Source: Moraxellaceae bacterium
GTDB taxonomy: Bacteria; Pseudomonadota; Gammaproteobacteria; Pseudomonadales; Moraxellaceae
Direction of reading: 5' to 3'
DNA length: 64,000 bases
Assembly: GCA_030646295.1 (NCBI GenBank)
Contig: JAUSND010000016.1
Location: forward strand, 1-64,000
Position 1 is the stretch's first letter. Every line of letters starts with the position of its first letter. This document shows positions 1 to 7,032 of the stretch, piece by piece. Made by a program: the position numbers and the translations under genes. The notes under the pieces are model-generated. The model searched no databases. It worked only from the letters and a program-made list of their open reading frames with translations, and was not told the DNA's origin.

Positions 1-1
1 T

Positions 2-322
2 CTGCTGGCCTGGGCGCAATCCATCGGCCCGAACACCTACGAATACGCACAGCGCAATCTGGCAGAGCGAGCACAGTTTGCCAATGGCCTGAAAACAATC
101 CAGAAGCTTCGTCGCTGGTCACGGGAGCTGCCCAGCATGGAACGTCTGGAGTCTGCTTGTGCCTATGCCCTCACGATTAACGCGCTGCCGCTGAACCGGC
201 TCCAGTCCATTGTCCGCCATGAAGCGGATCGTCGTGGAAAACCCTTGGCTACGCCCCAAACCACCCTGCATACCAATTTGCGGGGAGCTGACTATTTTTC
301 GACCTCAGGAGAAGCCATATGA
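2..322 (+). CDS. istA: IS21-family transposase IstA, C-terminal part only (cut by window start)
   Basis: An open frame runs from the first bases of the window to a TGA that overlaps the istB start codon (ATGA). It encodes about 106 residues, beginning LLAWAQSIGP and ending STSGEAI. This arrangement, an IstA tail overlapping an IstB-type ATPase, is the normal istAB organisation of IS21 elements. The catalytic DDE core would lie left of the window, so completeness cannot be judged. The ORF track starts it at an internal ATG (137), which is not the true start. Family assignment rests mainly on the adjacent istB and on the Arg-rich tail. Confidence 0.8.
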   Translation: MLAWAQSIGPNTYEYAQRNLAERAQFANGLKTIQKLRRWSRELPSMERLESACAYALTINALPLNRLQSIVRHEADRRGKPLATPQTTLHTNLRGADYFSTSGEAI

Positions 323-1059
323 TGAACCCGATTACCCAGAATCGTCTGCACGAGTTGGGCCTCACAGGGATGGTGCGTGCACTGGAACTCCAGTTGCAGC
401 AGACGGATATGCAAAGGCTGAGTTTTGAAGAGCGATTAGGCATGTTGTTAGATGCCGAATGCAGTGCCCGCAACACGCACCGGATCGAACGGCACCTCAA
501 GGCGGCGAAGCTGCGTTACGGTCAGGCTTCACTGGAAGAGATCAACTATCTTCCAGCCCGGAAGTTGGAACAGGGCCTTGTCATGTCATTGGCAGACTGC
601 GGTTGGATTGATCGCCGGCAAAACCTGATCATCACCGGGGCAACTGGGACGGGGAAAAGCTGGTTGGCTTGTGCATTTGCTGTTCAGGCCTGCCGACTTG
701 GAAAGGCTGTGTTCTACACCACCTCAACCCAGCTCTTTGAGAGTCTGGCAATGGCCCAGGCAGATAGGTCTTTGCCACGTCTGCGCAGACAGCTTATCCG
801 CAAGGAACTTCTTGTCATTGATGACCTGGGATTGGGCGGCATCGACCCCGCACTAGGGCCAACCTTGCTTGAAATCGTGGATCTCCAAGCCAACCACGGA
901 TCCCTGCTGCTTACGAGCCAGTTCCCAACGGACAACTGGTATCCGCAGTTTGGGGACCCCACGGTAGCCGACGCCATCCTGGATCGGATCGTGCATCGGG
1001 CTCATCACATCAAGTTGCAGGGTGAGTCGATGCGGAAGTTGAAGGGTAAAAAGTCCTGA
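319..1059 (+). CDS. istB: IS21-family helper ATPase IstB
   Basis: This 246-aa AAA+ ATPase resembles DnaC/DnaA-type helicase loaders. IstB helps the IstA transposase assemble on the element ends and choose a target. The Walker A motif GATGTGKS lies near residue 107 and Walker B LLVIDDLGL near 166; an Arg-rich tail follows LDRIVHRAHHI. Length is typical (about 240-260 aa) and nothing looks broken. The start codon overlaps the istA stop, which implies translational coupling. It is the last gene of the element; the right terminal repeats follow within about 45 bp. Confidence 0.95.
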   Translation: MMNPITQNRLHELGLTGMVRALELQLQQTDMQRLSFEERLGMLLDAECSARNTHRIERHLKAAKLRYGQASLEEINYLPARKLEQGLVMSLADCGWIDRRQNLIITGATGTGKSWLACAFAVQACRLGKAVFYTTSTQLFESLAMAQADRSLPRLRRQLIRKELLVIDDLGLGGIDPALGPTLLEIVDLQANHGSLLLTSQFPTDNWYPQFGDPTVADAILDRIVHRAHHIKLQGESMRKLKGKKS

Positions 1060-1104
1060 GTCGGGTTGCGCATTCTGGCAAAGGGCCGGGGTGCGCAAGT
1101 ACCG

Positions 1105-1166
1105 TGCAATTGGGTGGTCACACCCAATGCAATTCAGTGATCAAGTCGAATGCAACTGGGTGTGCA
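1105..1166. repeat. IS21-type right end with spaced 12-bp repeats
   Basis: Three similar 12-mers, TGCAATTGGGTG (1105), TGCAATTCAGTG (1128) and TGCAACTGGGTG (1151), are spaced exactly 23 bp apart. IS21 elements carry multiple internal repeats like this at their ends as IstA binding sites. A terminal CA at about 1165-1166 is the likely last base of the element (inference). A partial fourth copy (TGCAAGTGGG) begins at 1163 and runs into flanking sequence, so the exact boundary is uncertain by a few bases. Confidence 0.7.
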
Positions 1167-1518
1167 AGTGGGATGAAATTTCGCATTTGATTTGCGGGAT
1201 ATTCCAGCGAATGCTCTCCTGCCATGCTTCTTCGGCCAGGATCTGGTCAGCCCTGAAATAGCGAATCTCATCAGCGGTGTAATTGAATACGACGTAGATC
1301 CGCTCTGGATTTACCTTGAGACCTGCCTCACCAAAGCCGCGCTGATTGGCCCAGTTTTCGCCACTCTTGATCTGGATCTCGAAGTACTTGCCTTTGTACC
1401 CCACGATTCCATCGATCCCTTTGTCATCCACCATCGAGGGAAATACATCAAATTCAGCCTGAAGCAGCCGTGCCCAGATGAGGAATTCGTGGCGCTTGCC
1501 AATTGCCAGTTTATGCAT
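1141..1518 (-). CDS. PD-(D/E)XK-like endonuclease domain protein, 3' end replaced by IS21 sequence
   Basis: The frame encodes about 125 aa from the ATG at 1518, chosen over the track start (1611) because CAGGAG lies six bases upstream. The core GIDGIV, a strand, then EIQIKS matches the D...(E/Q)xK arrangement of PD-(D/E)XK-fold nucleases in which Q replaces the acidic residue, as in DUF4365-like families. Substrate and role are unknown. The last eight or so residues (LHTQLHST) and the stop codon are encoded by the IS21 right end, so the natural C-terminus is lost. It lies 77 bp downstream of the WYL regulator on the same strand and may have formed an operon with it. It may no longer be functional. 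Confidence 0.6.
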   Translation of the reverse strand: MHKLAIGKRHEFLIWARLLQAEFDVFPSMVDDKGIDGIVGYKGKYFEIQIKSGENWANQRGFGEAGLKVNPERIYVVFNYTADEIRYFRADQILAEEAWQESIRWNIPQIKCEISSHLHTQLHST

Positions 1519-1595
1519 TGATTTGCTCCTGTCGGTAGCTATGTGGGCTTTGCACGGCACCTTGTAGGTGTGACCCCTCTGCTCCGAGTCTTTGG

Positions 1596-2687
1596 CTACC
1601 AGGTTTTCCATTCGGGTATGGGTAAAAAAGATTTGGGCCCAGATTCAAGTGTTATAACCTCAGGAGGTTCGGTTGGCTGCGCGTATGCCCCATAAAGGGC
1701 TAGTGTCTCCCGAAGGCTGTTGATCATCTGATTGCGTAGCGACTCGGGCTTCAGCACCTCTACCTCCTGTCCCTGTGATTGAATCCACCAGTGCAACTGC
1801 CAGGTATCCGGAACATTGGCACTGACCAGAAAACGTTCTCCGTCCTCGGTGATGGTCATGTCCTCTGCCAGCGGGGATTCGGTCAGGGTGGTCTTCAGTG
1901 ACTCGCTGATACGCAGTGTCAGGGAGATGATGTTGCCGCTGCCAAAGTTCAGGGCGCCTCTGGCAATAAAGTCATCTATGTCAAAGCCTGCGGGAGAGAC
2001 GATGTCATCGTCAGTTTCCATTGCAGCTTCAAAGCGATGCATGGCGTACAGACGAACGTCTTCGTAATCAAATGCCTTGGCGACGAGATAGCTAAGGGGG
2101 CCACGCAAAACAAGCGCCAGCGGATGCAGCGTGAAGTCGTTGGCCGGCTTGCCGTTGCGGCCCTGGTAGCGTGCCACAATCTGCCGTTCGTTGATCAATG
2201 CACTCTGCACCACTGACAGTACAGCCGGCTTGATGGCCGGGGCCTGAAGCGGTTGACCGGGCGTCACCGTCCGGATCTTGTCCGTCCACCTGGTGAGGGG
2301 ATTGTTCACGGACTCCAGACGCTTTTGAGCCAGATTGAAGCGGCCACGAAGGGAATCCAGAATCGCCGTAGGTAATAGCGGAGTCAGGTAGTGTTCCATC
2401 ATCTTGATGCTCAGCGCATCCGATATGGAGAGGTTCGCAATATCCAGCGAAGCCTTCTCTATCCAGAACCAGCCGGAACCGGCACCGTCGTTGTCACAGC
2501 TGATCGGGAAATTGACCGACAGTTTCTGCAGGTCGCGCTGCACCGTGCGTTGGGTAACGGGGTAGCCCAGTGATTCCAGACGCGATACCAGCTCGGCCGA
2601 GGTAATGCGACAGGCGCCTTGCGGGATCAGTCGCAGCATTTCCCACTGCCGCAGCAGGGTGTCGCTACTGTCGTTCTTTCCACTCAT
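1596..2687 (-). CDS. WYL-domain transcriptional regulator
   Basis: This is a 363-aa protein from the ATG at 2687, preceded by AAGGGA; the track start at 2726 lacks a ribosome site. An N-terminal winged helix-turn-helix (about residues 10-65, containing TQRTVQRDLQKL) is followed by a WYL domain around residues 170-230, where the motif reads SYL in place of WYL. A C-terminal extension (WCX-like) completes it. WYL regulators of this build (BrxR, CapW) control phage-defence loci and are thought to sense nucleic-acid ligands. Two palindromes in the adjacent divergent intergenic region are its probable operators. Its job here is inferred from context. Confidence 0.85.
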   Translation of the reverse strand: MSGKNDSSDTLLRQWEMLRLIPQGACRITSAELVSRLESLGYPVTQRTVQRDLQKLSVNFPISCDNDGAGSGWFWIEKASLDIANLSISDALSIKMMEHYLTPLLPTAILDSLRGRFNLAQKRLESVNNPLTRWTDKIRTVTPGQPLQAPAIKPAVLSVVQSALINERQIVARYQGRNGKPANDFTLHPLALVLRGPLSYLVAKAFDYEDVRLYAMHRFEAAMETDDDIVSPAGFDIDDFIARGALNFGSGNIISLTLRISESLKTTLTESPLAEDMTITEDGERFLVSANVPDTWQLHWWIQSQGQEVEVLKPESLRNQMINSLRETLALYGAYAQPTEPPEVITLESGPKSFLPIPEWKTW

Positions 2688-2881
2688 GCCAAAGTCCCTT
2701 GAGGATGGTTTCGTTAACCTCCACACGCAGCATCCGTGTGGAGTTGGTGCGGCATTTCACCGTCGGCTCAGACCGGGTAGCCGGTTGACGGAGGGGGGGT
2801 ATTCCCGAAATCCGCCATCCAGCCTGTCCTGAATGGTGTTCCATGCTGATCGTATCGGCATGCGACAGAGTTAGCCTGAGT

Positions 2882-2904
2882 TTGGCGACAACTTGTGTCG
2901 CCAA
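2882..2904. promoter_or_regulatory. Palindrome 1, probable WYL-regulator operator
   Basis: TTGGCGACA-N5-TGTCGCCAA is a perfect 9-bp inverted repeat with a 5-bp spacer. It shares the core GGCGACA-N5-TGTCGCC with palindrome 2, whose centre is 74 bp away (about seven helical turns). It lies in the divergent region between the WYL gene and the rightward 77-aa/Nudix unit. Confidence 0.75.
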
Positions 2905-2955
2905 GGGGGCGGATGGTAATGCAGGGGGAGGGGTTATTCGGGATGCTTGGCCTTG

Positions 2956-2978
2956 CAGGCGACATATACTGTCGCCTG
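2956..2978. promoter_or_regulatory. Palindrome 2, probable WYL-regulator operator over a -10-like box
   Basis: CAGGCGACA-N5-TGTCGCCTG is a second perfect 9-bp inverted repeat with the same core and spacer length as palindrome 1. Its centre creates TATACT (2965-2970), which could be the -10 of the rightward promoter, although no good -35 lies 17 bp upstream. If so, binding would block transcription of the 77-aa and Nudix genes. Confidence 0.75.
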
Positions 2979-3062
2979 GATGTACTACGGTTCAGTCACG
3001 ACGATGACGTCACCGGTGATGCGAGGCACAGTCGATTGGCCAAAAGAAGAAAGGAGCCCGTC

Positions 3063-3296
3063 ATGCTACTGGGCCTGAAGGTGGAGATTGGGCGCACTGA
3101 CAAGAAAGGCCGTCTGGTGGCGGACATTCATTGGCGCGGATTTCGTATTGCCAAGGTATTCATCAAGGAGGGAGTGCCTGTGGCACGCGTTTACTGCAGT
3201 AAACGCCAGGGCGCGGAGGCCATCCCTCTGGATTCCATGAAGTCAGCCATTGGCCTTGCCGAGAGCCGGTTAAAGGGTTTTACGCAGCTCCGCTAG
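3063..3296 (+). CDS. Small protein of unknown function (77 aa) upstream of the Nudix gene
   Basis: The start at 3063 is chosen because AAAGGAG lies seven bases upstream; the longer track ORF from 2895 would run through both palindromes. The product is basic, begins MLLGLKVEIGRTDKKGR and contains a beta-rich pattern (DIHWRGFRIAKVFI) followed by a helix. I do not recognise the family. It is the first gene after the operator palindromes and ends 47 bp before the Nudix gene on the same strand, so the two are probably co-transcribed and jointly controlled by the WYL regulator. Confidence 0.65.
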   Translation: MLLGLKVEIGRTDKKGRLVADIHWRGFRIAKVFIKEGVPVARVYCSKRQGAEAIPLDSMKSAIGLAESRLKGFTQLR

Positions 3297-3343
3297 CGAA
3301 CGGATTGCCAGACTACCCAACACAACTCATCAGGAGTCACGCC

Positions 3344-4684
3344 ATGTGGTCCATTCCCAAGGCATCCGCCTACGGCGGCATTTTGCTCACCCGGGGCGGG
3401 CGCATTCTGTTGCGTGAGCCCGCGAACCATTACGACGGTTACGTGTGGACGTATGCCAAGGGGCGCCCCGATCCGGGCGAAACGCCTGAACAGGGGGGCT
3501 TGCGCGAAGTGCGCGAGGAGACGGGCTATGAGGCTGAAGTCGTCGATGTCTTGCCCGGGGTGTTCAAGGGCGGGACTACGACTAACGCCTTCTTTGTGAT
3601 GCGGCATATTGGCCCGCCGGGCCGATTTGATGAGCGGGAAACGGCCTCCGTTCGATGGGTGGATTTCCGTCAGGCCGAGGCATTGATAGGGCGGACGACT
3701 AACGTGATTGGTCGCGCCCGTGACCTCGCGATCCTGGTGGCGGCCAAGGCATGGTTTGAGGCCAATCAGACGGTGGTGCTACCCGACGACGAGTCATTGC
3801 CATTCCCGGCTCGATCGTACGACTGGAAAGCTGAGCCTCTGCCGCCCCGCCATGTCGTCCTACGGCTGGATTTTGTGCTGTCGAAGGCCGAGGCGGAGCG
3901 CATTCGCTGGGGCTTCATCCCGGAGGCTATGGAGGACAAGTGGTTCTCTTACTTAGAGGGCAATACGCTCTTCCAACACCGGAGCTGGACCGGCCACTGC
4001 ATCGACCGGATTCACTTCATCCCCGAGGGTGAAGGTCTGCGGGCCACTCATGCCGAGGTCAACCGTGACCCGGAGCAGTATCAGGGCATAGACGACCAGG
4101 AGGACATCCGCAGGATCGAAAGCATGGTGCGCGACCTGGTGCAGGTGCCGGAGTCGCCTGAGGCGTCCACCTCTCTGATAGAGGCGATTGAGCTGGCCAG
4201 TCAACCCAACTATCTGGGCAGCCCCGAAACGGTTGCGGCCTTGATCCAGGAGTTCTTCACGGCCCATGAGCCTGGCCCATCGGGCTTGCCTGTCTGGTCC
4301 GCCAAGCAGGCAGCCAATCAGCGGCTCACTCGCATCATGTGCGAGGACGGTATGGGGTATACGCGTATGCCGGGCTGGCACACCGAAACCGCACTTGGGC
4401 AGAATCTGATCACGGCCTTCAACCTGGACCCGGGCTACTGTGCAGGCGAGGACCTGACCTTCCTCGTCAGTGAGGCGCTTGCCGCGTTGAGCATGGCCGT
4501 TGGTGCCGCCGTCAAGGCAATAGGGGAGGCAGTTGCTGAGTCGGAGAATCCCGAGGACCACGAGGAGGCTGAAGAGGCGCTGCAAGCGCTGTTCAACTTT
4601 GCCGTATGGAGCTTTCTGGGGACGCAGATGGTCATGGCGCCGGAGAAGTCGCTGAAGGACCTTCTGTCGCGTCACTGGGCCTGA
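3344..4684 (+). CDS. Nudix hydrolase domain fused to two unassigned C-terminal regions
   Basis: A 446-aa protein from the ATG at 3344 (CAGGAG eight bases upstream). Residues about 8-130 form a Nudix domain with an exact Nudix box, G-x5-E-x7-REVREETG (from GRPDPGE); such domains hydrolyse nucleoside diphosphates linked to another moiety. A middle region (about 165-270) carries KWFSYLE and HRSWTG, a conserved-looking domain I cannot name with confidence. The last 150 residues include a Gly/Ala-rich helical stretch, an acidic run (ESENPEDHEEAEEA) and a hydrophobic end. The length far exceeds a stand-alone Nudix enzyme. The WYL-controlled context beside Gabija suggests a defence or stress role acting on a nucleotide signal or ADP-ribose-type substrate; this is inference. 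Confidence 0.8.
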   Translation: MWSIPKASAYGGILLTRGGRILLREPANHYDGYVWTYAKGRPDPGETPEQGGLREVREETGYEAEVVDVLPGVFKGGTTTNAFFVMRHIGPPGRFDERETASVRWVDFRQAEALIGRTTNVIGRARDLAILVAAKAWFEANQTVVLPDDESLPFPARSYDWKAEPLPPRHVVLRLDFVLSKAEAERIRWGFIPEAMEDKWFSYLEGNTLFQHRSWTGHCIDRIHFIPEGEGLRATHAEVNRDPEQYQGIDDQEDIRRIESMVRDLVQVPESPEASTSLIEAIELASQPNYLGSPETVAALIQEFFTAHEPGPSGLPVWSAKQAANQRLTRIMCEDGMGYTRMPGWHTETALGQNLITAFNLDPGYCAGEDLTFLVSEALAALSMAVGAAVKAIGEAVAESENPEDHEEAEEALQALFNFAVWSFLGTQMVMAPEKSLKDLLSRHWA

Positions 4685-5175
4685 TCGTATCTGATCGTGG
4701 GGCCGGCGGTGGTGGGGTAGTTCCCGCAATAGTCTTGCGATGGGAGTATGCCTCCATGGTCGCCATACCTTGGAATGCTGTCCTATTCGTCGTAAGTCTC
4801 AGGGTAATCTTGCTGATTTAGATAAGAATGGTTTGTGCTGGAAAACATTTAAGATTCAATGGGTTGTGTTAGGCTCAATAGGTCTGGAGAGTGGGGCCGT
4901 ATGTTTAAGAGTCTCGGGATATAACAAAGGACTAGGTTCTTGAAGCAACAGCTAACCACATAGGACTTCAATTCGAAGGGCTGGCGTAGACACATCACGG
5001 ATTTGGCGAGCTGAGAAATATGGGGATGTGGAAATATTATCCTCTTAAGATGTTTGGATAGGGGTTGCAGAGCGGTCTATTTAACTGCGGGCTCAAGAGA
5101 GAGGGTTCGTGAGCTTATAAAAGAGAAGAAAATTGGCGCTTATTGCGTTAAGCCCACTTGGAGAGGCTGCCTGGA
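4685..5175. other. Non-coding, AT-rich leader region upstream of Gabija
   Basis: About 490 bp with no convincing gene; the track ORFs here lack ribosome sites and family features. Composition is more AT-rich than the flanking genes. A TATAAA box at 5116-5121 could be a -10 for gajA, but no clear -35 precedes it. A small RNA cannot be excluded by eye. Confidence 0.4.
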
Positions 5176-7032
5176 ATGGCTGAGGCGAACAGCGGTATAA
5201 AAATAACGGATGTCCGTGTTTCAAACTTCAGGGCCCTCAAGAATGTTGAGGTTCCTCTGGGGGATTTGACGATCCTTCTCGGGGCTAATAATGCGGGTAA
5301 GACAAGTTTTCTCGACGCTCTTTATGCCGCGATTGGGGCTGGTCGGAAACTTCTTGGCCAAGATGACGTGCGTTTGGAGGAGGCCGAGGCTCTTCCGCCA
5401 AAGGAGCGTACTGTAACGGTGGATGTCCGAATTAGGCCGCTCGATGATGATGGGGAAATCGCCTCTGCATTTCCAGGGGGAAGTTTCTGGACGAATCTTT
5501 GGGGGACTGGCATCAAGCAGGAAATGGACGGCGAGTTTGACGAGTTTGTAGGCGTTCGAACAACCCTCATGTGGAGTCCTTCGAAAGGGGACTATGTCGT
5601 CGAGCGTCGCTTTCTAAAGGAGTGGAGGGCGTTCGAAAACTGGCTCACATCCCCAGTGGACGAGACGTCTAGAGTGAATGCAGCTCAGATTGAGCCGTTA
5701 GCTCTTCACTATATTGACGCCAAACGAGATCTGGATGAAGACATACGCAGGCAGGGGTCTTTTTGGCGTCGAATGACGGAGGATCTCGGGCTTTCGGATG
5801 CAGAAGTACAGTCATTTGAAAAGGCGCTCTCTGACCTGAACCAGGAGCTCGTTGGCAAGAGCGGCATCCTCAAGCACCTAAAGGAGAACTTGGCGGACAT
5901 CCGTCCAGTATTGTCAGCAGGTGGGGGTGAAATCGACATCTCCCCGGTCGCCCGTAAATTGCGTGACCTTTCGAAAGGCGTGGACGTTTCCTTCATTGCG
6001 GCGGGCTCCCAGGCGTTTCCGCTAGCGCGGCACGGTATGGGAACACGCAGTTTGGCTTCCCTGTTGGTGTTCAGGGCTTTCGCGTCATGGAAAGGAAAGC
6101 AGGCGGAAGACGCCGGCGATCACGTTCACTCCATTCTTGCTCTCGAGGAACCGGAGGCTCACCTGCATCCCCAGGCCCAGAGATCTTTCTTCTCCCAAGT
6201 GAAGTCAATCCCCGGGCAGCGCGTCGTGAGTACCCATTCCCCATACTTCGCCGGCCAGGCAGGCTTGTCAGATTTACGTCTCTTCATTCGCACTGGGGGC
6301 GAGACGACTGTCTCGCGGCTGGATCTTTCAGCGCTGAGCGCAGATGAAATTAGGAAGCTTCGCCACGGAGTCGTGAACACGAGAGGGGATTTGCTATTTG
6401 CTCGCGCTGTGGTTTTCTTCGAGGGTGAGACAGAAGAGCAGGCTCTCCCGATACTCGCTGAAGCTTACTGGGGGTGCAGCATCAGTGAGCTTGGTTTTAG
6501 CTTCGTCCGTGTTGGAAGCAATACGAACTACTTCCCATTCATTTGGCTTGCGGAATGTCTCGATATTCCCTGGTATGTATTCTCTGACGGTGAGCCTAGA
6601 ACAATCACACATTTGGATGCTGCCCTCAAAAAATCGGGCGTGCCAGGATCGGATGCATGCTCGAATGTATTCGTAATTCCAGGCGGTAGAAATTTTGAGA
6701 CACAGTTGGTAGAGGAGGGCTATCTTCCTGAAATTGAGTCTGCATTCAATCAGCTAGATGGGCGGTCTGACTTTCTCGACGACTACATTAATCGCATGAA
6801 TGGAAAGGATGGGAAGGGTGGAACAAAACGTGATTATACGGCTACCGATAGTCGTCAGAAGGCCGCTTGCGACGCAATGTCAGAGAAAAAGACACGCATG
6901 GCTGAGCCGATTGCATTGAAACTTTGTGACATCACAGACGAAGAAAGAAGGTTTCCACCTTATATAAGAGTGCTGTTCGACAAGATGTCCGCTGATCATG
7001 GGCTAGTGCAGATTGGCAAGGAGAAGAAATGA
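5176..7032 (+). CDS. gajA: Gabija anti-phage protein GajA (OLD-family ATPase-TOPRIM nuclease)
   Basis: A 618-aa protein from the ATG at 5176, with GGAGAGG nine bases upstream; the track begins six codons earlier at a TTG. An ABC-type ATPase domain has Walker A GANNAGKTS (residues 36-44) and the signature/Walker B region LEEPEAHLHP near 325. A TOPRIM nuclease domain follows, with the acidic motif FFEGETEEQ near 415 and SDGEP near 469. This is the OLD/GajA layout. GajA nicks or cuts DNA when nucleotide levels fall and forms a complex with GajB. The stop overlaps the gajB start (ATGA), so the pair is translationally coupled. Length is close to known GajA proteins. Confidence 0.92.
   Translation: MAEANSGIKITDVRVSNFRALKNVEVPLGDLTILLGANNAGKTSFLDALYAAIGAGRKLLGQDDVRLEEAEALPPKERTVTVDVRIRPLDDDGEIASAFPGGSFWTNLWGTGIKQEMDGEFDEFVGVRTTLMWSPSKGDYVVERRFLKEWRAFENWLTSPVDETSRVNAAQIEPLALHYIDAKRDLDEDIRRQGSFWRRMTEDLGLSDAEVQSFEKALSDLNQELVGKSGILKHLKENLADIRPVLSAGGGEIDISPVARKLRDLSKGVDVSFIAAGSQAFPLARHGMGTRSLASLLVFRAFASWKGKQAEDAGDHVHSILALEEPEAHLHPQAQRSFFSQVKSIPGQRVVSTHSPYFAGQAGLSDLRLFIRTGGETTVSRLDLSALSADEIRKLRHGVVNTRGDLLFARAVVFFEGETEEQALPILAEAYWGCSISELGFSFVRVGSNTNYFPFIWLAECLDIPWYVFSDGEPRTITHLDAALKKSGVPGSDACSNVFVIPGGRNFETQLVEEGYLPEIESAFNQLDGRSDFLDDYINRMNGKDGKGGTKRDYTATDSRQKAACDAMSEKKTRMAEPIALKLCDITDEERRFPPYIRVLFDKMSADHGLVQIGKEKK

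Larger units (their letters stand above)
1..1166 (+). mobile_element. IS21-family insertion sequence, right part
   Basis: This stretch contains the istA tail, complete istB and the repeat-bearing right end. The left end is outside the window. The element abuts and truncates the leftward PD-(D/E)XK-like gene at its 3' end. Confidence 0.8.

Noticed and set aside
2895-3062. N-terminal extension of the 77-aa protein in the track
   Set aside because: The extension covers operator palindrome 2 and a -10-like box, and the internal ATG has a strong ribosome site.
4606-4943. Rightward ORFs of 71 and 67 aa upstream of Gabija
   Set aside because: No ribosome sites, odd composition, and the first overlaps the end of the Nudix gene in another frame.
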